From: Eubacterium sp.
GTDB lineage: Bacteria; Bacillota; Clostridia; Lachnospirales; Lachnospiraceae
NCBI GenBank assembly: GCA_021769425.1
Contig: JAETSX010000047.1
Location: forward strand, 1-58,494
Reading direction: 5' to 3'
Length of the DNA stretch: 58,494 nt
Part shown: piece by piece, positions 31,702-40,386 of the stretch
How the letters are laid out: each line of letters opens with the position of its first letter
Position numbering within the stretch: position 1 is the first letter of the stretch
Notes under the pieces: generated by a model
Databases searched by the model: none
What the model was told of the DNA's origin: nothing
What the model saw: the letters and a program-made list of their open reading frames with translations, nothing else
Made by a program: the position numbers and the translations under genes

Positions 31702-32135
31702 ATGTAGGCTTAATTACGGAAGGTTTTGTATTAGACCATATTCAGGCAGGCACCAGTCTGTCCATCTATCATGATTTGAAGCTGGATCAGCTGGACTGCT
31801 GCGTTGCCATCATCAAAAACGCCCGCAGCAATAAAATGGGGAAAAAAGATATCTTAAAAGTAGAGTGCGATATTGACAATCTGGATCTGGATGTACTGGG
31901 CTTTATCGACCACAATATCACGGTAAACATCATCAAAGGGGAAAAAATCGTGGAAAAGCGGGAGCTTCACCTTCCCAAAGAAGTGAAGAACATTGTCCGA
32001 TGCAAGAATCCCCGCTGCATCACTTCCATTGAACAGGAGTTGGATCAGATTTTCCTGCTGACGGATCCTGCCACAGCCACTTACCGCTGCAAATACTGTG
32101 AGGAAAAGTACAAGGGACATAAAAAATTAAGATAA
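31695..32135 (+). CDS. pyrI: Aspartate carbamoyltransferase, regulatory chain
   Basis: Binds CTP/ATP and joins the catalytic trimers into the allosteric dodecamer. The 146-residue chain has the allosteric domain ([40 protein letters not shown]) and the zinc domain with four cysteines in the order CKNPRC and YRCKYC. Its ATG lies inside the last codons of pyrB (GGAGGT upstream). Presence of pyrI means the enzyme is feedback regulated, as in enterobacteria and many Clostridia but not Bacillus. Confidence 0.95.
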   Translation: MLNVGLITEGFVLDHIQAGTSLSIYHDLKLDQLDCCVAIIKNARSNKMGKKDILKVECDIDNLDLDVLGFIDHNITVNIIKGEKIVEKRELHLPKEVKNIVRCKNPRCITSIEQELDQIFLLTDPATATYRCKYCEEKYKGHKKLR

Positions 32136-32208
32136 CTGCAGAAACCGCTTTCTACAAATACTCTCGCCTTTGAACCGAAGAGCTGCAAAAAGGCGAAAGT
32201 TATAAATA

Positions 32209-32246
32209 ATATATGGTTGTGACCCAAAAGAATCACAACCATATAT
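32209..32246 (+). terminator. Terminator after pyrI
   Basis: ATATATGGTTGTGA pairs with TCACAACCATATAT over a 10-base loop, 74 bp past the pyrI stop. A second strong hairpin, CCGTCCGCCATACTG with its complement, follows at 32315-32362. Confidence 0.7.
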
Positions 32247-32411
32247 TAGAAAACCTGTTACAAAAACTTTCATTTCCCCACATTTTTCTGAAACAACGCC
32301 GTTGATGCCGGATTCCGTCCGCCATACTGTATTGGCCTATGACCGTGCAGTATGGCGGACGGCCCAGGATTGAACAGTAACTCCGTCCCGGCAGTCCTAT
32401 CAGAAGCCGTC

Positions 32412-32807
32412 TCAGCTCTTTTTGATAAATTCCGTCTTACATTTTGGACAGGTAATGCAGATTTTCCCTTTTCCCTTAGGAACACGCACCTTTTGTTTGC
32501 AGGAAGGGCATTTATAGAAATGATAGATCTTCTTCTGCTCCATGTGTTCCTTTCTCCGGTTCTTCTTCACTGCCAGCTGATAGCGCCAGTTCAAAAACTT
32601 CTGATTCTCCTGATACCGCTTCTCCACCTGTCTGGACAGCATGCGGTAATATTCATAGCCCATCAGCCCCAACGCCAGCACATAGAATATGTTCCAGCGG
32701 GAAAAAAGAGAGACCAGCAGCAGCGCCATGGAAATCCCCAGATAAATCTGCCCTAACTGGTCTGCGCCGTACCTTCCTGTCATAAAACGCTGTATCTTCT
32801 GTTTCAT
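32412..32807 (-). CDS. Small membrane protein with C-terminal zinc ribbon
   Basis: A 131-residue protein. Two hydrophobic segments near residues 18-50 (LGQIYLGISMALLLVSLF and IFYVLALGLMGYEY) are followed by a basic helix and a zinc ribbon with CPSCKQ ... CPKCKTEF (CxxC x about 17 CxxC). The ATG at 32807 has GGAGTTG at the right distance; the frame extends 18 codons further without features. Such proteins are common in Lachnospiraceae near rnpB but uncharacterised. A promoter TTGACT-17-TACCAT lies near 32950 on the same strand. Confidence 0.75.
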   Translation of the reverse strand: MKQKIQRFMTGRYGADQLGQIYLGISMALLLVSLFSRWNIFYVLALGLMGYEYYRMLSRQVEKRYQENQKFLNWRYQLAVKKNRRKEHMEQKKIYHFYKCPSCKQKVRVPKGKGKICITCPKCKTEFIKKS

Positions 32808-32861
32808 ACGATCAACTCCTGTATTATATATTATTTTCTGCCAAAGACCTGCCTGCCGCAT

Positions 32862-33247
32862 CTATGGCATTGTTCTCCCAAAAGCAGACTGCTGCATCCG
32901 CGCATTGTCTTTCCTCCAAAGGCCTGCCTGTTATAGTTATGGTAGCGCAGAACCTGCTGGAAGTCAACGGAGTTATTTTCTTTTAAGAATATTTTATACT
33001 TTGTTTATTCCCGATACCTAAATTTATCGCCAACTTGTCAACTTCTTCATTGACAGTTCCTTCCCCTTTGCAATTTCTTCATGAAATAACCCCATGAATA
33101 ATTCCTCATGAATAATTTCTCATAAACAATTCCTCATGAATAATTCCTCATGAATAATCCCTCATGAATAATTTCTCATAAATAATCCCTCATGAATAAT
33201 TTCTCATAAATAATCCCTCATAAACAATTCCCCATAAAATCAAACTT
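32862..33247. repeat. Intergenic region with 14-bp tandem array
   Basis: From about 33091 to 33235 a 14-bp unit, CTCATGAATAATTT and near variants (CTCATAAATAATCC, CTCATAAACAATTC), is repeated about ten times. It is AT-rich, without spacers, so it is not a CRISPR array. It lies between the rnpB terminator and the promoter of the zinc-ribbon gene. Confidence 0.8.
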
Positions 33248-33270
33248 CCCCGCAGCAGAAAGCTGCGGGG
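33248..33270 (-). terminator. Terminator of rnpB
   Basis: CCCCGCAGC and GCTGCGGGG form a 9-bp GC stem with a 5-base loop; on the minus strand AAGTTTGATTTT follows. Confidence 0.75.
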
Positions 33271-33274
33271 ATTA

Positions 33275-33619
33275 CAAGCAGGGCTGTAAGCCGGGTTATG
33301 TCTTGGATAATCATCTGTCTAGCCTGACTGTTGCCAGTCAGATCCTGCGACCAACCTGAAGCTGGCGGGCCGCGTCAACGCTTCTGTTCGGTCTTGCTTC
33401 GGATGGGGTTTACATGTGCCCCGGCTGTTGCCAGCCGGGCGGTAGTCTCTTACACTGCCCTTCCACCCTTACTATTATTGCTAATAGCGGTTCATTTCTG
33501 TTGCACTGTCCTTAGAGTCGCCTCCACCGGCCGTTAACCGGCATCCTGCCCTGTGAAGCCCGGACTTTCCTCACCTGCTGCCTTTCGGCGCCTGCAGCCG
33601 CGATTATCCGCCCTGCTTG
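33275..33619 (-). ncRNA. rnpB: RNase P RNA, type A
   Basis: The catalytic RNA that trims the 5' ends of tRNA precursors. On the minus strand the conserved GAGGAAAGTCCGGGCT (CR I region) occurs near 33578-33563, and the 3' part has the conserved ACAGAA-like box and CCGGCTTACAG. The ends pair as P1: CAAGCAGGGC (5') with GCCCTGCTTG (3'), which sets the borders at 33619 and 33275. P12-like and P3-like hairpins (GGCTGGCAACAGCC, GACTGGCAACAGTC) are seen. No protein should be called here. Confidence 0.95.
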
Positions 33620-33704
33620 GCTGCTATTACTCCGGTGATTATTACTCCGGCGGTTAAATGTCGGAGTAATCAATGCCGGGGCGCTATAACCGCAATACAT
33701 ATTC

Positions 33705-33733
33705 ATCATACAATACCCGGGATATTTTTTCAA
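33705..33733 (-). promoter_or_regulatory. Promoter of rnpB
   Basis: On the minus strand TTGAAA (33728-33733) and TATGAT (33705-33710) are 17 bp apart. About 80 bp of leader, with an ATTACTCCG/CGGAGTAAT hairpin, separate it from the mature RNA. Confidence 0.6.
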
Positions 33734-33785
33734 TACAAAAATAATTTCTTTTCATATGAAACACCGCCGTCCGGGATGCCTTCTG

Positions 33786-35450
33786 TCAGACGTTAAAACA
33801 GCTTCCTCCGATGAACTCCCTTAAAATCGAGTTTTTCTCAATATCCTCACTGGGCACCGGAAGAAAATAATCCAAAAATTTCAAAAGCCGTTTCGCCTCC
33901 GTATATTCCGGAGAATTCTTATCAATCTGAAACAGCAGAGGCTCCGCATACTGTTTCAGCACTGCAAGTTCGTAAATCAAAGCTGAATTAAACATAATAT
34001 CCGCTTCTTCCTGGAAGGGGAAAATATACTGTTCCTCTCCCCGTCGCACGGAATCCCACATGGCGATGGTTTCTTTGGCAGAAATATTTCTGGTTCTGGC
34101 GTCCCTTACCATCCGCCGTATCATTCTTCCATCCGTGGTAGGCAGATTATTATGTTCATCAATACTTAACTGAGTTAACGGACTGATATAAATCTTCAGC
34201 TTGCTGGATTCCGGAAGGGAATAGGACAATTTGCCGTTTAATCCGTGAATTCCCTCTAGCACCAGAATATCATTTTTGCCAAGCTGCTTGACAATTCCTT
34301 TATATTCCCGCTTTCCGGTGCGGAAATTATAAGTGGGAAGCTCCACCCGCTTTCCATCCAAAAGGGCCGACATATCATGGTTAAATAATTCAATGTCCAA
34401 TGCCTCTAAACACTCAAAATTATAATTTCCATTCTCATCCTTAGGGGTATCCACCCGATTCACATAATAATCATCCAACGCAATGGGATGAGGCTTTAAT
34501 CCTTGGGCCATCATCTGAATGGAAAGACGATGGGAAAATGTCGTTTTCCCGGAGGAAGAAGGACCCGCAATCATCACAAATTTCTTATCGGGCAAAGATG
34601 CAATCTGTTCTGCCAAAGTTCCGATTTTGCGTTCCATCAATGCCTCTGCAACCAGAATCACATCCCGGATTCTTCCCTGAGCCACCGCGTCATTGAGGGC
34701 GCCGATGGTCCCAATTTCCATTTTCTCGCCCCATTCTGCAGATTCTCTCAGCACATGGAACAATTTGTGAGACGGGGAAAAATCTGCCGGCGCCCTTGTA
34801 TTCTTATCCGGGAACATGACCACAAAACCATCTTCATAAGGCTCCAGTCCAAAATATTTCAGATAACCGGTGCTTGGCGCCATATATCCATAGAAATAAT
34901 CAATATAGTGGCCGATACTGTAAATATTTACCTTGGAGCTTCTTCGGTAGGAAAATAACCGCTCCTTGTCATGCATGCCGGCATTTCGGAACAGTTCCAC
35001 CGCATCATCTGTGGAAATGCTTTTCTTCTGTATCGGAATGTTTTCCTCCGCCATGCGCATCATTTCAGCTTTCAGCCTGGCAAGATATTCCGCATTCGGG
35101 GTATCACCTTTTAATTTGCAGTAATATCCCTGACTGATGGAATGGGCCACTTTCACAGTCACCTGTTTTCCATCATCTTTGGCTAAATTATGTACGGCAC
35201 GCTGCATCAGAAACGTTACGCTTCTGCGGTATGCCTTCCTGCCAGCCTTATCCCGGGCAGTTACAAAAACCAGTTCACCGTCTCCTTTCACTGTCTTTCT
35301 CAGCTCACGAAGACGGTTATTAAACAGCGCCAATATAATATCATCTTCATACTGAGACTGATATTCTTCTGCAATTTCCTGATAAAGCGTGCCCTTTAAA
35401 TATTTTTTCTCCTCCCCGTTTATCCGAATGCTATATACGGTTTCTTCCAT
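33786..35450 (-). CDS. Nucleoside (uridine-type) kinase with TGS/ThrRS-like N-terminus
   Basis: A 554-residue fusion. Residues 1-65 are TGS-like, about 66-250 resemble the second additional domain of threonyl-tRNA synthetase (SVTFLMQRAVHNLAK ... HSISQGYY), and 285-500 are a uridine kinase/phosphoribulokinase-type P-loop kinase: VMIAGPSSSGKTTFSHRLS (Walker A), IALDDYYVNRVDTPKD, LPTYNFRTGKREY and the LEGIHGLN segment. It likely phosphorylates a nucleoside; the RNA-binding-type N-terminus is of unknown use. GGAAAGG precedes the ATG. Fifty bp downstream of the Nif3-like gene on the same strand. Confidence 0.87.
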   Translation of the reverse strand: MEETVYSIRINGEEKKYLKGTLYQEIAEEYQSQYEDDIILALFNNRLRELRKTVKGDGELVFVTARDKAGRKAYRRSVTFLMQRAVHNLAKDDGKQVTVKVAHSISQGYYCKLKGDTPNAEYLARLKAEMMRMAEENIPIQKKSISTDDAVELFRNAGMHDKERLFSYRRSSKVNIYSIGHYIDYFYGYMAPSTGYLKYFGLEPYEDGFVVMFPDKNTRAPADFSPSHKLFHVLRESAEWGEKMEIGTIGALNDAVAQGRIRDVILVAEALMERKIGTLAEQIASLPDKKFVMIAGPSSSGKTTFSHRLSIQMMAQGLKPHPIALDDYYVNRVDTPKDENGNYNFECLEALDIELFNHDMSALLDGKRVELPTYNFRTGKREYKGIVKQLGKNDILVLEGIHGLNGKLSYSLPESSKLKIYISPLTQLSIDEHNNLPTTDGRMIRRMVRDARTRNISAKETIAMWDSVRRGEEQYIFPFQEEADIMFNSALIYELAVLKQYAEPLLFQIDKNSPEYTEAKRLLKFLDYFLPVPSEDIEKNSILREFIGGSCFNV

Positions 35451-35500
35451 ATCCTTTCCCTTCTTCTTATGATTTATACCAAATACCTTTCTGCCATCCC

Positions 35501-36283
35501 TTACTGATATACAAACGGCTGCCGGGGAGGCTCCGGAATGATTTGAATCCCCGAAGTGCGGGCTTCTAAATATTCTTGCATGTAGGAAACAAACATCTTC
35601 TCCACTCCGTAATGCCCTGCATCAATAATAGCAAGCCCCTGAGCCGCACTGTCAATGCCCTCGTGATGATCAATGTCTCCGGTAATAAGCGCCTGGGCTC
35701 CTGCGGCAATTGCTTTCCCAATCACGCTTTTCCCGGAACCGGGGCAAATGGCCGCCCGTTTGATTTTTTGATCCGGCCTGCCGTAAATTTTTACCAGCTC
35801 CACGCCAAAGGCTTCTTTTACTTTCCCGGCACAGTCCGCCACTGTCATTTCACAGGGCAGTTCCCCCACCGTTCCGATTCCCGCCGGTTCCTGCTCGTGC
35901 CAGCAGGTAACATCCAGAACCTGGCATTGCTCAAGTTCCATTCTCTGTGCCCCAAGCTCTGCCATGCCTTTGACATCAAAGTTCGTATGCATGGCATAAT
36001 AAGATATGTCATTTTTGATTAATGCAATCACTCTCCTGCCAATAAAATCTTCAGAATTGACTTTTTTCAGGCCCTTAAATATCATAGGGTGATGGGTCAG
36101 CAATAGATCCGCCCCGGCCCCGGCTGCCTGCTGAATGGTCTCGTCTGTGGCGTCCAATGCAATGTAAATTGTCTCTACTTCTTTCTCATAATCCCCTACC
36201 AGCAGCCCCACATTATCCCAACTGCAGGCATAATGCTCCGGCGACTGTTCCTGTAATATTTCTATGATTCTCCGGCAATTCAT
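35501..36283 (-). CDS. Nif3-like dinuclear metal protein
   Basis: A 260-residue member of the Nif3/DUF34 family, which binds two metal ions in a toroidal hexamer. Metal ligands: LLTHHPMIFKGL (His-His near 63-64), YAMHTNFDV (near 97) and the C-terminal GHYGVEK (His near 222, Glu). No PII-like insert is seen, so this is the short form. In Firmicutes the gene follows trmK, as here: its ATG overlaps the trmK stop by 4 bases. Some members act as GTP cyclohydrolase-like or in NAD salvage, but the main role is unsettled. Confidence 0.9.
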   Translation of the reverse strand: MNCRRIIEILQEQSPEHYACSWDNVGLLVGDYEKEVETIYIALDATDETIQQAAGAGADLLLTHHPMIFKGLKKVNSEDFIGRRVIALIKNDISYYAMHTNFDVKGMAELGAQRMELEQCQVLDVTCWHEQEPAGIGTVGELPCEMTVADCAGKVKEAFGVELVKIYGRPDQKIKRAAICPGSGKSVIGKAIAAGAQALITGDIDHHEGIDSAAQGLAIIDAGHYGVEKMFVSYMQEYLEARTSGIQIIPEPPRQPFVYQ

Positions 36284-37206
36284 AGACCTGGCTCCTTTCC
36301 GGTAAAATAAATCTCCAAAGCCGTTTCAATATCTGCAAGCTCCTGTGACAGTTCTTCTGTCCGCGCCGCCACATCCTGCCTGGCATTGGCTTTCATGTTT
36401 TCTAAAATCTTCTGTTTCTGCTTCTGCTGACGCAGCAAATACTGCCTTAACACAGGGTGGCGCTGCTCTAACAACCGCGGGCCGAACTTACAGGCAAGCC
36501 TGCTTTGGAGCAAATCAGCTCCTTCCCGCTTTTTTCCGCTTACAGACACATTTTGTTCACTTTCTGCCCCATGGCATCCGCCCTTTTCCTGAGTTCGCGT
36601 CCCGCATTCGCCTGCGTTTTGTTCCTTTCCTGCCTTATGGCATCCGCCTTTTTCCTGAATCCGCGTCCCGCATTCAGCTGCGTTTTGTCCCTTTCCTGCA
36701 TCCCTCATGGCAGCATACGCTTCCTTTTTCACAGGCTCTGCAGCCATCATAGGGTAATATTTGCCGTCTTCCAACACCATATCTTCCGCAACAATCCGAT
36801 ACCCCTGCCGCAAAAGAAATTCCCGGAAAGCCGCAATTTCAGACTGGGGCTGCAAAACCAGCTTTCGGGCTGTCCCTGCAGATTTTCCCCCCTGCGTCAG
36901 AATCCGCTGCATCAGGGCGCCACCCATACCTGCTATAACGATAACGTCTGCTTCTTTCGGTTTCAGCGCCAGACATCCATCCGATAATCTGGTTTCTATC
37001 TTCTGTTCCAGCCCATATTGTAAGATATGCTCTTTTGCACGGCTTAAGGGGCCTTCATTAATATCCATGGCAATGGCCCTTCGGGCTTTCCCAACCGCCA
37101 CCAGATAGACAGGTATGTATCCGTGGTCTGTCCCCACGTCCGCTATCGTACTGCATTCCCCCACAAGTTCTGCCACTGCCTGCAGCCTTTTTGATAACTG
37201 TAACAT
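36280..37206 (-). CDS. trmK: tRNA (adenine-N1)-methyltransferase TrmK with repeat insert
   Basis: Methylates A22 in the D-loop region of some tRNAs. The SAM-binding fold is clear: IADVGTDHGYIPVYLV (motif I), AIAMDINEGPLSRAKEHI, RLSDGCLALKP and VIAGMGGALMQRIL. The protein is 308 residues, about 60-70 more than common TrmK. The extra length is at about 175-245, where a 23-residue unit (GKGQNAAECGTR followed by IQEKGGCHKA) occurs twice plus a third partial copy; the DNA is a 69-bp tandem repeat at about 36560-36700. It probably loops out of the C-terminal helical domain. Confidence 0.9.
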   Translation of the reverse strand: MLQLSKRLQAVAELVGECSTIADVGTDHGYIPVYLVAVGKARRAIAMDINEGPLSRAKEHILQYGLEQKIETRLSDGCLALKPKEADVIVIAGMGGALMQRILTQGGKSAGTARKLVLQPQSEIAAFREFLLRQGYRIVAEDMVLEDGKYYPMMAAEPVKKEAYAAMRDAGKGQNAAECGTRIQEKGGCHKAGKEQNAGECGTRTQEKGGCHGAESEQNVSVSGKKREGADLLQSRLACKFGPRLLEQRHPVLRQYLLRQQKQKQKILENMKANARQDVAARTEELSQELADIETALEIYFTGKEPGL

Positions 37207-37242
37207 ATGTTAAAACGAACTCCTGTTAATTCTTTTTGCAAC

Positions 37243-38343
37243 TTAATCCAGATAATCTTTCAGTTTCCGGCTCCTGCTGGGATGGCGGAGCTTACGCAGC
37301 GCCTTTGCTTCAATCTGACGAATCCGCTCTCTGGTTACATTAAATTCTTTTCCCACTTCTTCCAGGGTCCTGGCACGGCCGTCATCTAATCCAAACCGCA
37401 GGCGAAGCACTTTCTGCTCCCGCTCTGTCAGCGTGCCCAGCACCTCCACAAGCTGTTCTTTTAACAGCGTAAATGCCGCTGCATCTGCCGGAACCGGCAC
37501 ATTGTCATCCTGAATAAAGTCGCCCAGATGACTGTCTTCCTCTTCGCCGATAGGGGTTTCCAAAGACACCGGCTCCTGAGAAATCTTCAGAATTTCACGC
37601 ACACGGTCCACTGGCATGTTCATTTCTTCTGCAATTTCTTCCGGGGAAGGTTCCCGGCCCAATTCCTGCAGTAACTGCCTGGACACACGGATTAATTTAT
37701 TGATGGTCTCTACCATATGCACGGGAATCCGGATAGTTCTGGCCTGATCTGCAATGGCCCTGGTAATGGCCTGACGAATCCACCAGGTTGCATAGGTGGA
37801 AAACTTATAGCCTTTACGGTAATCAAATTTCTCCACAGCCTTAATAAGCCCCAGATTTCCCTCCTGAATTAAATCTAAAAACAGCATCCCGCGCCCCACA
37901 TAACGCTTTGCAATAGACACCACCAGACGTAAGTTCGCTTCTGCAAGCTGCTTTTTCGCTTCCTGGTCCCCCAGTTCCATCCGTTTGGCCAGTTCAATCT
38001 CCTCTTCCGCGCTCAGCAGAGGAACCTTACCGATTTCCTTTAAATACATACGAACAGGATCTTCGATGGAAATTCCATCCGGAACGGAAAGGTCAATGTT
38101 TTCAACTTCTACTTCTTCCTCCTCGTCTATGAGGATATCGTCATCGTCATCATCAGAAATCCGCAGTACATCAATGTTATTGGATTCCAGAAAGTCCAGA
38201 ATTTTCTCAAACTGTTCTGCATCCAATTCCATGTCATGAAAAAAGTCGTTGATTTCCTGATATTCCAGGACGTTTTTTTTCTTTTTGGCTATGGCTAACA
38301 ATTCCTGCAGCTTTTCGATAAACTTCACACTCTTTTCTTCCAT
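37243..38343 (-). CDS. rpoD: Primary sigma factor RpoD (sigma A)
   Basis: The housekeeping sigma factor, 366 residues. N-terminal region 1.1 is present with a very acidic stretch ([20 protein letters not shown] at about 60-80). Then region 1.2 ([20 protein letters not shown]), region 2 ([20 protein letters not shown] and [14 protein letters not shown]), region 3 ([18 protein letters not shown]) and region 4 ([36 protein letters not shown]). GGAAGG precedes the ATG. It follows dnaG by 173 bp in the classical dnaG-rpoD order. Confidence 0.97.
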   Translation of the reverse strand: MEEKSVKFIEKLQELLAIAKKKKNVLEYQEINDFFHDMELDAEQFEKILDFLESNNIDVLRISDDDDDDILIDEEEEVEVENIDLSVPDGISIEDPVRMYLKEIGKVPLLSAEEEIELAKRMELGDQEAKKQLAEANLRLVVSIAKRYVGRGMLFLDLIQEGNLGLIKAVEKFDYRKGYKFSTYATWWIRQAITRAIADQARTIRIPVHMVETINKLIRVSRQLLQELGREPSPEEIAEEMNMPVDRVREILKISQEPVSLETPIGEEEDSHLGDFIQDDNVPVPADAAAFTLLKEQLVEVLGTLTEREQKVLRLRFGLDDGRARTLEEVGKEFNVTRERIRQIEAKALRKLRHPSRSRKLKDYLD

Positions 38344-38516
38344 TTCGTTTCATCCTTCCATTCGTTGTTTATATTTTATCCCTAATTGGTGGAAATATAC
38401 AGTTTACCATGAGGAGGGACCCAACAGCCCTCAGCCCTTCCTACCCTTATCCTCCTACCCCGCTGTTGGGAGGAGTCCTGATGGTTTTTACCATGAAGAG
38501 CCCCCCTCAACAGCTC
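38344..38516 (-). other. dnaG-rpoD spacer with hairpin
   Basis: CCCAACAGC (38420-38428) and GCTGTTGGG (38462-38470) form a stem, and two related segments, TACCATGAGGAGGGACCC and TACCATGAAGAGCCCCC, lie 80 bp apart. The stem could trim transcription between dnaG and rpoD. Confidence 0.5.
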
Positions 38517-40295
38517 TCAGCTAAACTTCACCTTCCGCAGCAGCTGCAGATTCTTCTTATCCGCAACCAGCTTCTGCAACCCTTCCAAATCTGCAGGCTC
38601 CAAATGTCTGGACCTCTCATTGATACTGTTTTCTTTCAGCCGAATGACTGTATCCTTCAATGCCTTCTCTTTCTCCGCCTGCGTCTCAATCTGCAGAATC
38701 CTTGCATTAAACAGACCCGCAATCTCCCTCTGCTGTTCCTCTTCCGTAAACATACTGATAATCCTGGCCGGATTCAGTTCTCCTGCCCGATGCTGGGCAA
38801 ACACCTCTTCTGCCGCCTGCCGGTACAGTTCTTCCGTAAAATCTTCCGGTCCGATATAAGGCTCAATCACTTCAAACAACTCCGGTTTTTCAATCAGCCA
38901 GGTAAGCATCAGCTTCTGGGATTGTTTGATGCCGTCCTCTTTCTGCCGTTTTTTCTTATCCTGGATGCCGGATTTGAGCGGCCGGCTTTCCCTGCCGAAC
39001 CCCGCTTTGGTTCCAAGATGCATCACCAGCTTCCGCAGATTTTCAAATCCCGTCTGATACTTTTCCGCCACTGCCTCAATGTAATTCTCCCGCTCCAGTT
39101 CCTCCTCAAATTCCAGGATCTTCCTGGCCACAGAATTATAAAATTCCGTTTTGCTCTCCGGATCTTTCAGATCGTAATCCCGCTCCATGGTTTCTATTTC
39201 AAACATAAAACTGTTCTGGGACTGTTCAATTCGCTTCTGGTACTCTTCGGCTCCCTCTGCCCGTATAAATTCATCCGGATCTTTATAAGGCTTCATATTG
39301 ACTATTTTCACGCTGATCCCGGCGTCCTTCAGCATGGGAATTGCCCGCAGCGCCGCTTTGATCCCTGCGCCGTCGCTGTCAAAGGTGCAGAACACATCTT
39401 TCGTGTACCGCTTTAGCAGCGCCGCATGCCCCTGGGTAAACGAAGTTCCCAGAGCCGCCACTGCGTTGTCAAATCCCGCCTGATGCAGCGCAATCACATC
39501 CATATATCCTTCGCACAGCAGAATTCCCTGCCTTCTGGAAGATCTTGCAATATTTAATCCATAAAGATTGCGGCTTTTGTCAAAAATCATGGTTTCCGGC
39601 GAATTCACATACTTAGGTTCCCCATCTCCCAAAACCCGGCCGCCGAATCCGATGACGCGGTGATTCACGTCCATAATGGGGAACATCACACGATTCCAGA
39701 ACTTATCCCGGCCGCCTCTGCTCTCATCCAGCGTCACCAGACCGGAATCCTTTAAAATCTCATCCTCATATCCCTGTTTGCGGAGATATTGATAGAGATC
39801 ATCGCTGAACTTATTGGAATAGCCCAGCCCGAATTTCTTCATGGTCTCCCCGCTGAGGCCGCGGTTTACAAAATAATTCATGGCTGTCTGCCCCTGCTCC
39901 ATCCGAAGCTGCGCATAGAAATACTTGGCGGCTGCCTTATTGATCTCCAAAAGCCTTGCCTTTCTATCTGCCTCCTGCCTTGCCCGGCCTGACAGTTCCT
40001 GTTTGGGAAGCTCAATCCCGGCCTTCTGGGCAAGGGTCTCTAATGCCTCCGGAAATGTGGCATTCTCATACTGCATCAGAAATGTGATGGCATTTCCCCC
40101 GGCCCCGCAGCCGAAACAGTAATACATCTGTTTTCCCTGGGACACTGAAAAAGAGGGCGTCTTCTCATTGTGAAACGGACAAAGGCCAAAATATGTGCTG
40201 CCCTTTTTCTGCAGACGCACATAACCGGAAATCACATCCACAATATCATTGGCGGAACGAACCTCTTCAATTAATTCATCTGAATAATAAGGCAT
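38517..40295 (-). CDS. dnaG: DNA primase DnaG
   Basis: Makes RNA primers at the replication fork. The 592-residue protein begins with the CHC2 zinc domain (CPFHNEKTPSFSVSQGKQMY then CFGC, near residues 40-63), the RNA polymerase/TOPRIM core (RVIGFGGRVLGDGEPKYVNS, LCEGYMDVIALHQAG, and FDSDGAGIKAALRAI with the metal Asp residues) and a C-terminal helical domain that binds DnaB helicase. AAAGGAG precedes the ATG. It lies 91 bp after dgt on the same strand. Confidence 0.97.
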   Translation of the reverse strand: MPYYSDELIEEVRSANDIVDVISGYVRLQKKGSTYFGLCPFHNEKTPSFSVSQGKQMYYCFGCGAGGNAITFLMQYENATFPEALETLAQKAGIELPKQELSGRARQEADRKARLLEINKAAAKYFYAQLRMEQGQTAMNYFVNRGLSGETMKKFGLGYSNKFSDDLYQYLRKQGYEDEILKDSGLVTLDESRGGRDKFWNRVMFPIMDVNHRVIGFGGRVLGDGEPKYVNSPETMIFDKSRNLYGLNIARSSRRQGILLCEGYMDVIALHQAGFDNAVAALGTSFTQGHAALLKRYTKDVFCTFDSDGAGIKAALRAIPMLKDAGISVKIVNMKPYKDPDEFIRAEGAEEYQKRIEQSQNSFMFEIETMERDYDLKDPESKTEFYNSVARKILEFEEELERENYIEAVAEKYQTGFENLRKLVMHLGTKAGFGRESRPLKSGIQDKKKRQKEDGIKQSQKLMLTWLIEKPELFEVIEPYIGPEDFTEELYRQAAEEVFAQHRAGELNPARIISMFTEEEQQREIAGLFNARILQIETQAEKEKALKDTVIRLKENSINERSRHLEPADLEGLQKLVADKKNLQLLRKVKFS

Positions 40296-40386
40296 CTATG
40301 TCTCCTTTCTATTACTCCGGCAGTTAAATGTTCATCCATCTGCCGCATTTCAGGCATAAAATATTCAGAACATGAACATTTTCAGA

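Noticed and set aside
33091-33235. Possible CRISPR array
   Set aside because: Units are 14 bp, directly adjacent and without spacers; no cas genes nearby.
33331-33733. Small open frames on both strands
   Set aside because: They lie inside RNase P RNA and its leader, which explain the sequence.
38409-39416. 335-codon open frame on the plus strand
   Set aside because: Antisense to the dnaG C-terminal part; composition is typical of a mirror frame and dnaG itself is certain.
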